The translations under genes were made by a program, and so were the position numbers. A stretch of 8,452 nucleotides of DNA, from NCBI GenBank assembly GCA_035700805.1, contig DASSOG010000034.1:1-8452 (forward strand), given 5' to 3'. Under the pieces are notes generated by a model. That model saw only the letters and a program-made list of their open reading frames with translations. It had not been told where the DNA came from and searched no databases. Position 1 is the stretch's first letter; each line of letters starts with the position of its first letter. Origin of the DNA: JAGWRI01 sp035700805 (GTDB lineage: Bacteria > Gemmatimonadota > Gemmatimonadetes > Gemmatimonadales > Gemmatimonadaceae). Of this stretch, positions 1 to 7,424 are shown one piece after another.

Positions 1-436
1 TGACGACGTCCGCGCCCAGGTTGCGCTCAATCTCCATCACGCGCTCGGGCGTGAAGCGATGCCGCGACCCGTCCAGGTGACTCTGGAAGTCCGCGCCGTC
101 CTCGTCCACGGTGCGCAGCGCCGCCAGCGAAAACACCTGAAAGCCGCCGGAGTCGGTGAGGATCGGCCCGTCCCATCCCATGAAGTGATGCAGGCCGCCC
201 AGCGCACGTAAAGTGTCGTCGCCGGGGCGCAGGTGCAGGTGGTAGGCGTTCGCCAAAATCATCTGCGCGTTCATTGCGCGCAGGTCGTCGGGGTCCAGCC
301 CCTTGACGGTGGCCAGGGTGCCCACGGCCATGAAGGCCGGCGTCTGCACCACGCCATGCGGCGTGGTGAACGTGCCGGCGCGCGCGGCGCCCGCCAAGTG
401 ATCAATGGAAAACCGAAACGGATCGGTGGGGCTCAT
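1..436 (-). CDS. tgt: Queuine/preQ1 tRNA-guanine transglycosylase, N-terminal part (cut by window edge)
   Basis: Tgt exchanges guanine-34 in the anticodon of GUN tRNAs (Asp, Asn, His, Tyr) for the queuosine precursor preQ1, in the cytoplasm. The frame from an ATG at 436 stays open to the left edge and gives 145 residues, about 40% of the usual 370-380. Family signatures are clear: GTLATVKGL at residues 39-47, NAYHLHLRPGD at 63-73, GGLHHFMGW at 80-88 and TDSGGFQVFS at 94-103. In the last motif Asp95 matches the conserved active-site aspartate of the family. The zinc site and the second catalytic aspartate lie in the missing C-terminal part. The start is 37 nt after queA, with a GGTGG stretch just upstream as a possible ribosome site, so the two are probably co-transcribed. 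Identification is near certain; only completeness is unknown. Confidence 0.96.
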   Translation of the reverse strand, partial: MSPTDPFRFSIDHLAGAARAGTFTTPHGVVQTPAFMAVGTLATVKGLDPDDLRAMNAQMILANAYHLHLRPGDDTLRALGGLHHFMGWDGPILTDSGGFQVFSLAALRTVDEDGADFQSHLDGSRHRFTPERVMEIERNLGADVV

Positions 437-473
437 TTGAACACCACCGCACCCCGCATCCGTCTGAACATAT

Positions 474-1508
474 TCATATGATCGCCATGGCATCGCCATA
501 CGAATAGAACCGGTAGCCCCGCGCCACGGCCTCCTGGTATGCGTGCATGGTCAGATCGTAGCCCGCGAACGCGGCCACCAGCATGATCAGCGTGGAGCGG
601 GGGAGGTGGAAGTTGGTGATGAGGCGATCCACCGCGCGAAAGCGATACGGCGGTCGGATGAAGATGTTCGTATCGCCGGACCCAACCTGCAGCGTGCCGT
701 CCGGCGCTGCCGCGCTCTCCAGCGTGCGCACGGCAGTGGTGCCCACGGCCCACGTGCGGGCGCCGGCCGTACGCGCGGCATTCACGGTCGCGGCCGTCGC
801 CTCATCCACGGAGTACCACTCCTCGTGCATATCGTGCTGCGCGGGATCCTCCACCTCAACGGGCTTGAAGGTGCCCGCCCCCACATGCAGCAGCACCTCG
901 GCGCGCTTCACGCCACGGGCGGTCAGGGCATCCAGCAGCCGCTGGGTGAAGTGCAGGCCGGCCGTGGGGGCCGCCACCGAGCCCGGTTCCTGGGCATATA
1001 CGGTCTGGTATCGCTCCCGGTCCGCCGGCTCGTCGGGGCGATCAATGTACGGCGGCAGGGGCACGTGTCCGTGGCGCTCGATGGCCGTTTCGGGCGTGTC
1101 GTCGGTGATCAGCCGGACTGTACGCGTGCCGCGGACCGTCACCATCGCGATCTCCACGTCAAACCCGGGCGCCACATGCACACGTCGTCCGGGCTTGAGC
1201 TTCGCCCCTGGCGACACCATGGCTTCCCACTCGTTGGCAGTCAGCGGCTTGAGCAGCAGCACTTCAGCGCGAGCCCCGGAATCCCGCGTGCCGAGCAGCC
1301 GCGCGCGCAGCACGCGGGAGCGGTTCAGTACCAGCACGTCGCCCGCCGGGATAAGCGTCTCCAGATCGGCGAACACGCGGTGCGAGATGGTGCCCGTCGC
1401 GCGGTCCACCACCATGAGTCGAGCGGCGTCGCGCGGTTCGACGGGGACGGAGGCGATGCGATCCGGCGGCAGGTGGAAGTCGAACGCCGAGGTGGGCAGG
1501 GAGGTCAT
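474..1508 (-). CDS. queA: S-adenosylmethionine:tRNA ribosyltransferase-isomerase
   Basis: QueA transfers and isomerises the ribosyl group of S-adenosylmethionine onto preQ1-34 of tRNA, making epoxyqueuosine, the step after Tgt. The product is 344 residues, a normal length. Family motifs in order: DAARLMVVDR (27-36), GHVPLPPYI (147-155), GSVAAPTAGLHFT (176-188), LHVGAGTFKPV (207-217), HDMHEEWY (225-232), VGTTAVRTLES (255-265), a RLITNFHLPRSTLIMLVAAF block (295-314) and YSYGDAMAI near the C-terminus. Two spots depart from the common consensus: NRSRV (62-66) where NDTRV is usual, and PPY (286-288) where PGY is usual. Both look like lineage variation, not damage. The start codon is 6 nt after the ruvB stop, and a TAGGGCGGG stretch that includes that stop serves as the ribosome site. 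It belongs to the ruvB-queA-tgt operon. Confidence 0.97.
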   Translation of the reverse strand: MTSLPTSAFDFHLPPDRIASVPVEPRDAARLMVVDRATGTISHRVFADLETLIPAGDVLVLNRSRVLRARLLGTRDSGARAEVLLLKPLTANEWEAMVSPGAKLKPGRRVHVAPGFDVEIAMVTVRGTRTVRLITDDTPETAIERHGHVPLPPYIDRPDEPADRERYQTVYAQEPGSVAAPTAGLHFTQRLLDALTARGVKRAEVLLHVGAGTFKPVEVEDPAQHDMHEEWYSVDEATAATVNAARTAGARTWAVGTTAVRTLESAAAPDGTLQVGSGDTNIFIRPPYRFRAVDRLITNFHLPRSTLIMLVAAFAGYDLTMHAYQEAVARGYRFYSYGDAMAII

Positions 1509-1514
1509 CCCGCC

Positions 1515-2537
1515 CTACAGCAATTCTGTCTGCGGACCCTTGGGGCGCTCATACCCGAAGTGGTCGTACGCCTTGCCGGTGGCCACGCGCCCGCGGTTGG
1601 TGCGTTGCAGGAAGCCGTTCTGGACCAAAAAGGGTTCGAACACTTCCTCGATCGTGTTGGCGTCCTCACCCACGGCCGTGCCCAGGCTGGACAGCCCCAC
1701 GGGGCCGCCCTCGAACTTCTCGATGATGGCCTTGAGGATGCGCGCGTCCATGTCGTCCAGCCCGAACTCATCCACGTCGATCATGCGTAGCAGCTCGGCG
1801 GCCACGGCACGGTCAATGGAGCCATTGGCGCGTACCTGCGCAAAGTCGCGCACGCGCCGCAGCAGCCGGTTGGCCACGCGCGGCGTGCCGCGGGAGCGGC
1901 GGGCGATTTCGCGCGCGCCGTCGCCGTCGCATTGCACGCCCAGCACGCTGGCGGAGCGAATGACAATCTGCTCCAGGTCCTCGGGCGGGTAGAAGTTGAG
2001 CCGTTCCACGATGCCAAAGCGTGCGCGCATGGGTGGGGTGAGCATGCCAAAGCGCGTGGTGGCGCCCACCAGCGTGAAGCGTTCCACCGGCATGGTGATG
2101 GTTTGCGCCTTGGGGCCCTCGGAGAGCCGGATCTCTATCTTGAAATCCTCCATGGCGGGGTAGAGGAATTCTTCGATGATGGGGCGCAGGCGGTGGATCT
2201 CGTCAATGAACAGGATGTCGCCGCGGCGCAGGTTGGTGAGCGTGCCCACCAGGTCGCCCGGTTTCTCCAGCGCGGGGCCGGACGTGGTGCGCACGTTCAC
2301 GCCGAGTTCGCGCGCAATCAGCTCGGCCAGTGTGGTCTTGCCCAGGCCCGGCGGGCCGAAGAAGAGGGCGTGGTCCAGCGGTTCGCGCCGTGCGAGCGCG
2401 GCATCAATCCAGATGCGCAGGCTTTCCTTGACCTTCGTCTGGCCGATGAACTCTGAGAGTCGCTGGGGGCGGAGGGACAGCTCGACGACGGATTCGTCGG
2501 GGAGTTCTTCTGGTGTGGTGATTTCGGCGTGGGACAT
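1515..2537 (-). CDS. ruvB: Holliday junction branch migration ATPase RuvB
   Basis: RuvB is the AAA+ motor that, with RuvA, drives branch migration of Holliday junctions during recombination and repair. I place the start at the ATG at 2537, giving 340 residues. An in-frame extension to 2747 exists but adds 70 residues with no family resemblance. The order is: a RuvB N-terminal region (LRPQRLSEFIGQ, 22-33); Walker A GPPGLGKTT (61-69); Walker B FIDEIHRL (110-117); sensor 1 GATTRFG (158-164); the arginine-finger segment RARFG (171-175); sensor 2 region RGTPRVANRLLRRVRD (216-231); and the winged-helix end with GGPVGL and FLQRTNRGRVAT (309-320). All catalytic residues are present. No ribosome site precedes the ATG. 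A TACACT hexamer (minus strand, 2549-2554) sits about 12 nt upstream and could be a -10 box for a nearly leaderless message, but it has no good -35. No ruvA is adjacent. Confidence 0.97.
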   Translation of the reverse strand: MSHAEITTPEELPDESVVELSLRPQRLSEFIGQTKVKESLRIWIDAALARREPLDHALFFGPPGLGKTTLAELIARELGVNVRTTSGPALEKPGDLVGTLTNLRRGDILFIDEIHRLRPIIEEFLYPAMEDFKIEIRLSEGPKAQTITMPVERFTLVGATTRFGMLTPPMRARFGIVERLNFYPPEDLEQIVIRSASVLGVQCDGDGAREIARRSRGTPRVANRLLRRVRDFAQVRANGSIDRAVAAELLRMIDVDEFGLDDMDARILKAIIEKFEGGPVGLSSLGTAVGEDANTIEEVFEPFLVQNGFLQRTNRGRVATGKAYDHFGYERPKGPQTELL

Positions 2538-2939
2538 GGGGTGCGACAAGTGTACTGAGGGCGCAGGGTTCGGGACAGCGAGCGGGGTGCTCGGGGAATA
2601 TGCCGAAGAGAGGCCGAAAATGTGAGGGTGTTGGTCAAACGGCACGACTGTCACGACGCTTGGCAGGGGCGGTCGGTCTGCACGCCGCACTGGCGGAGTT
2701 ACTGCTACACCTTCACCCAGAGTGCCGGGACGTTGGAAGGCTCGCACCCCATCCGGGACTCGTGCGCCTGAATCATGCGGCGCCGCACACCCTGATAGGC
2801 TACCTCACTAGCGCTTCCATCCCGGCCCATTGTGGCGGACCAGACCGTCGCGAGAGCATTTGGCTATCAGGCACGCCTCCCAATCCTGGCACAAGTTCCC
2901 TCGCCGGGGGCTACCTGAGCCGGTATCTGGTCCTTGAAA
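2538..2939. other. Gene-free spacer between the permease and ruvB
   Basis: About 400 bases with no coding frame I can support on either strand. The open frames that cross it show no recognisable motif and run as antisense into neighbouring genes. It should hold the end of the permease transcript and the promoter of the ruvB operon. Weak candidates seen are a TACACT hexamer on the minus strand at 2549-2554, a 12-base palindrome TGCGGCGCCGCA at 2776-2787, and an 8-base inverted pair CCTGATAG (2791-2798) / CTATCAGG (2864-2871). None has a U-tract or a good -35, so I assign no site with confidence. No ruvA remnant was recognised. Confidence 0.6.
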
Positions 2940-5363
2940 CTACGGGTCTGTTAGAAGAAGAGCAGATGGCGTACTGCGAGCCGTGCCAGCAACAATGGCA
3001 AAACTGAGTGCACCAAGAACGACCGCAAAGATAGCAGCAAGTCCAGTCGCCATGCCGAGCGTCGGGGGAGGCAGAAGTCCCACCGCTTGGTCAACACGGT
3101 TCCAAACCTGGGCCAGGATGGCGCCGCCAAGGACTCCCCATGCCCACACCGCCGCCGTTTCACCAAGCATCTGCGCGATGACTACGCGCGGCGGCGCGCC
3201 GAGCGCCATACGGACCCCAATCTCTCGACGTCGCCGAAGTACGTGATCACTGGTCAAAGATACGATTCCGATCATGACGTCGGCGATCGTAGTCAACGCA
3301 AAAATGGCAATCACAATTGCGATCGCGTTGATGACCGAGCGTTCTCGAACCAGTCGGGACTGTGCTGACTCAAGCTCGGCGACATGATAGTATGGCGCGT
3401 CGGTTTCGAGTAGCCGACGGACTTCCGGGATAAATGATGGAACATCGTGCGGCACCCTGACCAGGAGCCGCAGACCCGTCGTCGCCAAGTCGTGCGCGTC
3501 CGCGTAAATTACTGGTAGAGGGCCCTTTCCAGATGGGGCTCGTATTGGCAGGTCTTCCACCACTCCTAAGACTCTCAGCCACGGGCCCTCAGATTCTAGC
3601 CGCATTCGATGCCCTAAACTGCGATCATGGCCGAAGAGACGCTCGTACACCGAGCCGGACAAGATGACCCCGCCACCTTGGCCCTCACCGGCCTTAGGAT
3701 ATGCCCCGGGGCCACCATAAAGAAAGTGAATGCCCATCGCGGCGAAGTAACCAGGATCCACCTCGGCTAGGGCTGTCGGAGGAAGTAGGTGCACTACCGC
3801 CGAATCTGTCCAAACTGATCTTGGCCGGACCGGGAAGTTCGTTGGCAAAGTGCCTTCCGCCGCGGCGACGACGAAGCCCAGTTGACGAATCGCATTCAAT
3901 AGTTGGCGCTTATTCTCAGCGCGACGCGATCCGGTCGGTACCAGTGTGGCCACCATCAGCTGGTTCGGTCGAAAGCGTTGCCAACCAGCACGCCGGCGGA
4001 TGCTTGCGACAAGCAGGCCCATACTACAAAGGACGATTGCATATGAGATCGATACTTCAACGACGAGGAGTCGCCTGTAGAAGTGGCGTGTTTCGTGGTG
4101 GCGCACGCCGACGGCGCCGTTTGCTGACAGCGAGGTGAAACTGGTACGCAGAACGACGACGTAACCGGTGCATATCGATGCCACGGACACGAGTCCCACT
4201 GCCACGACGGTGATCACCCCTGCGACTCTCCAGGGCAAGGCGTGCCATTCTACCGGGATCCCTGTGATCCGCATCGAAAGGAACTTCGTGAGGGCTTCCG
4301 CCAAGAGAAGTCCAGCGACAACAGCAAACAGCGCGACGACGACGTGATCAACCAAGAGATTACGGATCAGACGCCACCGCGTAGCCCCAATCGCCATCTG
4401 ACACGCAATGTCTCGCCTCCTCGCACTTGCACGAATGTGTTCGAATATCATAATATTCATAACACCGGCGAGAAGAACGAGACCCGCGCTCGCGACCAGA
4501 AAGTCCAGCAAGCTGGCCGTAGCGCCGTCGCGTGGTCCGAATCGCGCTCGGCGAGCGATGAGCCGTACATTTCCATGGCTCGGCACAGTCTCCCCGGAGC
4601 CACTGGTGGCCGTGAGTACACGCATTCGGTCGGCCTCACCGTACCGAGCGGCAAGACGATTGCAAGTGGCTTGGATGTCGCCGAAGTGAATGCCGCCGCG
4701 GACCCTGGCGATCACATTCGTCCATGTGCGTCCATTCTGTACCGGGCTACCGGTTGACGCATACAGGTCGGTGCCGCTCGGGAAGTCGACGCCCGCTGGC
4801 ATAACACCCACGATTGCCATGAGGGCGGTGTCGGATCTCGCGCTGCTCAGGTTGACCCGAAAGACGCGTCCGATGACACCACTGTCAGCGCCGAAATGCG
4901 TCTGCCAATATCGATACGTCAGAATAAGGGCGGGAGGACCATCTGGACGATCATCCTGAGCGTCAAATGTCCGTCCGAGAAACGCATGTACTCCCAGAAC
5001 GTTGAAGAACTCGTGAGGGACTACGGCCGTCATCGCGGGCTCAGAAAGCATGCTAAACGTCAGGCCTGCCGCAGGGTGCTGATACCACGCGACCGACTGA
5101 AATAGATTGCGTTCTTGCGCAAGGGCGGTTGCGAGGACGCGCGAAACCGGGTCGAAGGTGTTGTCCCTTATTGTTGCCCCCCTCTCAACGAATTCGATGA
5201 GCTCGCCAGGTCGCCGAAATGGGACAGGGGGCTGCAGGATCCGGTTGGCAAGCGAGCCGATGGTCGCTAGGAGCCCAACGGAGACTGAGAGGACGGCTAG
5301 CTGAGCGGCATAGTGATACGGATGCCGAGTGATAGCCCGCCTAGTTCTCCGGAATGCGTTCAT
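2940..5363 (-). CDS. ADOP/MacB-like permease with two FtsX domains
   Basis: This looks like an integral membrane permease of the FtsX/MacB superfamily in the duplicated 'orphan permease' (ADOP) layout. With the ATG at 5363 it has 807 residues, the usual ADOP size. A frame extension to a GTG at 5465 adds a Pro/Ala-rich stretch unlike the family, so I rejected it. The order is: one N-terminal membrane segment (about 20-42); a MacB-type periplasmic domain (about 45-240); a first FtsX domain (about 284-405) with RRRDIACQMAIGATR at 315-329; a single linking helix near 430-455; a second periplasmic domain (about 460-660); and a second FtsX domain (about 675-797) with RRRREIGVRMALGA at 710-723. The usual N-terminal GIGANTAIFSVVNAVLLRPLPY-like region is strongly altered (SVGLLATIGSLANRIL). 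No ATPase gene lies in the window. Substrate is unknown; MacB relatives act mechanically on exported peptides or lipoproteins. Base composition looks less GC-rich than ruvB. Confidence 0.88.
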   Translation of the reverse strand: MNAFRRTRRAITRHPYHYAAQLAVLSVSVGLLATIGSLANRILQPPVPFRRPGELIEFVERGATIRDNTFDPVSRVLATALAQERNLFQSVAWYQHPAAGLTFSMLSEPAMTAVVPHEFFNVLGVHAFLGRTFDAQDDRPDGPPALILTYRYWQTHFGADSGVIGRVFRVNLSSARSDTALMAIVGVMPAGVDFPSGTDLYASTGSPVQNGRTWTNVIARVRGGIHFGDIQATCNRLAARYGEADRMRVLTATSGSGETVPSHGNVRLIARRARFGPRDGATASLLDFLVASAGLVLLAGVMNIMIFEHIRASARRRDIACQMAIGATRWRLIRNLLVDHVVVALFAVVAGLLLAEALTKFLSMRITGIPVEWHALPWRVAGVITVVAVGLVSVASICTGYVVVLRTSFTSLSANGAVGVRHHETRHFYRRLLVVEVSISYAIVLCSMGLLVASIRRRAGWQRFRPNQLMVATLVPTGSRRAENKRQLLNAIRQLGFVVAAAEGTLPTNFPVRPRSVWTDSAVVHLLPPTALAEVDPGYFAAMGIHFLYGGPGAYPKAGEGQGGGVILSGSVYERLFGHDRSLGHRMRLESEGPWLRVLGVVEDLPIRAPSGKGPLPVIYADAHDLATTGLRLLVRVPHDVPSFIPEVRRLLETDAPYYHVAELESAQSRLVRERSVINAIAIVIAIFALTTIADVMIGIVSLTSDHVLRRRREIGVRMALGAPPRVVIAQMLGETAAVWAWGVLGGAILAQVWNRVDQAVGLLPPPTLGMATGLAAIFAVVLGALSFAIVAGTARSTPSALLLTDP

Positions 5364-5673
5364 ATGGCGCTCTGGCCCGGGCAGTGTTGGGAAATGCGTG
5401 GAAGCGATGCCGGCGGACATGACCGGGCTCGGGGCGGGGGGAGCACGCGGAACCAATAGACGCACGTGCCCGAAAGTGAAGGCATTGGCGCCGGCATTGT
5501 AATCACGGTTTCGGTCCCGCCAGCCGCAATTGCATCGTCAAGGGAGCCGCACTGGAATGCGCTGCTACGCCGGTTTCGCGTGTGCCGATACCGTCCATTG
5601 CTATCGCATTCAGAACCGTCGATCAGAGTACTTCTGATCGACGGCCCGAACGACTGCCCTGAGAACGGTTTGC
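5364..5673. other. Spacer upstream of the permease
   Basis: About 310 bases between the stop of the cysteine-rich protein gene and the permease start. It holds a perfect hairpin at 5616-5644 (listed separately) and a tandem pair of GGCATTG at 5481-5487 and 5493-5499, roughly 120 bases upstream of the permease ATG. I see no convincing promoter hexamers and only a weak ribosome site (AGAG) before the permease. Open frames crossing it on both strands have no recognisable protein signature and I treat them as non-coding. Confidence 0.5.
5616..5644 (-). terminator. Perfect 12-bp stem-loop after the cysteine-rich gene
   Basis: Arms CCGTCGATCAGA (5616-5627) and TCTGATCGACGG (5633-5644) are exact reverse complements around a 5-base loop, GTACT. 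It begins 29 bases downstream of the stop codon of the 5674-6225 gene on the minus strand. Placement suggests a transcription terminator or an mRNA-stabilising or attenuating hairpin between that gene and the permease. On the minus strand only two T residues follow the stem, so it is not a textbook intrinsic terminator. A protein-binding palindrome is the alternative. Confidence 0.45.
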
Positions 5674-6225
5674 CTACTCTGAAAGCTCCCGAACTTGCGT
5701 TGCAGTAATGGGGAGATTGGACACGATCGAGTTCTGGCAACCGACCACTTGTAGCGCCGAGCGGCTTACATTCAACTCGACACGCCGATGCGTTGCCAAA
5801 AACCGTCGCAACCCGCCTATATCATTATGAGCCACGAGGGTCCAAACCTCTTGCATTTCCTTTGGGGTGAGTGGTTTCTGAGACAAATCCAACTCTTGAA
5901 TCGGGTTGCACTCATGTGTCGGTTCGGGACAGTCATAACCACCACACCCGACGGGGCCGAACTCCTGATTGGCAGACATCGGCGTTTTCGGAATCTGATG
6001 AAAGTATTTAAGGCAGGTTGTGCACGAGTACAGGCAGTCGACTCCCGCGTGCGCGGCAATCCGCGCCTCGGTGATGCTCTGCGACGGCTGCGAGGCATCG
6101 ACCAAAATCACATTCTCGGAAGTTGGTGCTGCGGCGGCTGAGACCGACGACGGCTGGCCACTCAGGGAAGTCTTGCCGAACCATGCCGCAGACGCCATGA
6201 GCGCGAGGGCTATTATCTTGGTCAT
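5674..6225 (-). CDS. Exported cysteine-rich protein of unknown function, coupled to the propeller gene
   Basis: I do not recognise a named family. The 183-residue product begins with MTKIIALALMASAAWFG, a signal-peptide-like segment, followed by a Ser/Ala-rich stretch (to about 34). It has no lipobox cysteine, so it is probably released to the periplasm or outside. The middle has six cysteines in 43 residues: C64, C68, C71 (spacing C-x3-C-x2-C), C94, C99 and C106, with a seventh at C163. These suggest disulfides or metal binding. The C-terminal part (118-183) looks like a small folded domain with a predicted helix (KEMQEVWTLVAHNDIGGLRRF). Its ATG overlaps the propeller stop as ATGA. A perfect AGGAGG (6234-6239) lies 8 nt upstream inside the propeller's last codons, which is strong support for this start and for translational coupling. 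The C-x3-C-x2-C pattern is not taken as radical-SAM, since no such barrel is present. Confidence 0.8.
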   Translation of the reverse strand: MTKIIALALMASAAWFGKTSLSGQPSSVSAAAAPTSENVILVDASQPSQSITEARIAAHAGVDCLYSCTTCLKYFHQIPKTPMSANQEFGPVGCGGYDCPEPTHECNPIQELDLSQKPLTPKEMQEVWTLVAHNDIGGLRRFLATHRRVELNVSRSALQVVGCQNSIVSNLPITATQVRELSE

Positions 6226-7061
6226 TTCTTCTTCCTCCTGTACGGGTCAACGAGATCTTGCAGTCGCCAGATCTCAACCACTGCACTGCTGCTGTGGGGC
6301 GAAGGCACAACGTGCGCGATTTCAGAATCGTCAACAATGTACGGAAAGAACCCGTCTAGGCGTCGAGAAGCAGTCGCTCGCCCAGTCGTTGAGTCAATAT
6401 CCTCGATCATCGTGTCTACGTACTTGTCGAAGTCTTCGACCGTTGCTACTCGCTTGCCGAAGCGGCCAACTCGCTGCTGAAGCCCGCTCTTCCAATGCCT
6501 TCCTGCGACAAGGCTAAGAACAAGCAGGTGCCCGTTCCTGCGCTCCCGCATAGCTACCACCTGCGGCAAAGGCGGCTCACTCATGGAAACCACCGTTGGG
6601 TACGGTGTGCGATCCGAAAACCATGAAGGGCGGTTGCGCAATTCGCCGATGATCTGCCCTTGGCTATCCCAGTGCCGTATCACGTGCCGGTCTTGGTCCA
6701 CGCTCCAGAAGCCACCGGCTGCTGCGCGCGCGATCAATTCGGCCTGCAATGCGACATATCCGAGACTCATTGGGGTGCCAGGGCTCACAGACCGAAAAAC
6801 CACCCCAGTGGAGGAAAGAAAATGCAAGGGGAAGCCGGCCTTCTCGCGGGTGGAAATTGACCCGCTTATGGCAATGTTCCCCCGAGTCGACCATGCCACG
6901 CTAACGCCGTGTTCCACGGTGACCTCAGCGGCACGAATGACGCGGCCAGTGGGATCCACGACAATTAGCCGCTGAAGATTCGGCTCGTAAAAAAGCAGGC
7001 TGTCGTTCTGCCCCAGGGCAATGAGCATTCCGGCTCCGAACGTTTCGATCCAGCTTGGCGC
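6222..7061 (-). pseudogene. Beta-propeller-like protein, C-terminal fragment cut by the IS
   Basis: The native reading frame runs from the IS edge (residues APSWIETFG) to a TGA at 6222, about 279 codons. The text resembles 6-bladed beta-propeller proteins common in Gemmatimonadota: repeated blade-like strands such as NDSLLFYEPNLQRLIVVDPTGRVI, then FHFLSSTGVVFRSV-type segments, FWSVDQDRHVIRHWDSQGQIIGEL, and a C-terminal DTMIEDIDSTTGR...VEIWRL tail. The quoted pieces are approximate blade boundaries judged by eye. The open frame continues to a nominal start at 7268, but those upstream codons are the complement of the transposase gene and are not part of this protein. No start codon with a ribosome site or signal peptide lies in the remaining fragment, so it is probably not made as a functional exported protein. 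Intact relatives are expected to be exported. The last codons encode the ribosome site of the following gene. Confidence 0.72.
7055..7061. repeat. 7-bp flanking direct repeat, left copy
   Basis: TTGGCGC lies one base outside the left end of the IS and recurs at 8315-8321, three bases outside the right end. It may mark the insertion target. The length and the offsets do not fit the 3-4 bp duplication usual for IS3 elements, and the same 7-mer also occurs at 5485-5491 and 8335-8341. Confidence 0.4.
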
Positions 7062-7062
7062 G

Positions 7063-7103
7063 TGGAGTTGCCCCGGTTTGGTGGAGTCCTCACTATTTGG
7101 GAT
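7063..7103. repeat. Left terminal inverted repeat of the IS (bipartite)
   Basis: It begins TGGAGTTGCCCCGG and holds an outer 24-base box (7063-7086) and an inner box TTGGGAT (7097-7103). The right end matches 21 of 24 outer positions, the differences being at positions 9, 14 and 18, and all 7 inner positions at identical spacing. Two boxes per end are likely transposase contact sites. Confidence 0.88.
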
Positions 7104-7115
7104 GGAGGATCCACC

Positions 7116-7424
7116 ATGGCCAGACGAAGGTACCCCCCGGAGTTCCGCCAGCAACTGGTTGAACTCGTGCGCGTAGGACGGACGCCGGAGTCCCTGGCGT
7201 CGGAGTTTGAACCGACGGCCCCGACCATTCGCCATTGGGTGGCCCAAGCGGCGCGGGATGCGGGCCACCGCGCCGACGGGCTGACGAGTGTCGAACGCGT
7301 TGAGATGCGCCAGCTACGCAAGGAGAACCGCCAGCTCAAGCTGGAGCGGGAGATTCTCTCAAAAGCCGCGGCCTGGTTCGCACGGGAGACCGGCACGATC
7401 CCCGACGGGTCTTCGGGTTCGTGA
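7116..7424 (+). CDS. IS3-family transposase OrfA (helix-turn-helix and leucine zipper)
   Basis: OrfA binds the IS ends and, joined to OrfB, forms the transposase; alone it usually acts as a regulator. The ATG at 7116 follows a good GGAGG (7104-7108) at 7 nt, which decides the start over the in-frame GTG at 7062, which lies at the inverted repeat. It has 102 residues, normal for the family. The N-terminal half is the HTH_Tnp_1-type domain (MARRRYPPEFRQQLVELV, then TPESLASEF and PTIRHWVAQA, about 1-48). Residues 60-86 form a charged coiled coil with leucines at 67, 74 and 81 in heptad spacing. The last residues (from about 92) are low-complexity and overlap the start of the orfB frame. The stop overlaps the OrfB GTG as GTGA. 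Confidence 0.93.
   Translation: MARRRYPPEFRQQLVELVRVGRTPESLASEFEPTAPTIRHWVAQAARDAGHRADGLTSVERVEMRQLRKENRQLKLEREILSKAAAWFARETGTIPDGSSGS

Noticed and set aside
583..1992. Long plus-strand open frame over queA and ruvB
   Set aside because: It is antisense to two unmistakable genes, has low-complexity Arg/Ser/Ala content and shows no family motif.
2538..2747. N-terminal extension of RuvB to a start at 2747
   Set aside because: The 70 added residues do not resemble RuvB, and the ATG at 2537 gives the normal family length.
2791..2871. CCTGATAG / CTATCAGG inverted pair as a terminator
   Set aside because: The 8-bp arms are 65 bases apart with no U-tract, which is weak and possibly chance.
2600..3007. 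Plus-strand frame of 135 codons between ruvB and the permease
   Set aside because: It has no ribosome site or recognisable motif, and its end runs antisense into the permease C-terminus.
5364..5465. Permease start at the GTG at 5465
   Set aside because: It adds a Pro/Ala-rich stretch before a normal basic N-terminus and first membrane helix; the ATG at 5363 fits better.
6004..6036. C-x3-C-x2-C motif in the exported protein as a radical-SAM cluster site
   Set aside because: The protein is too short, appears exported, and lacks any other radical-SAM motif.
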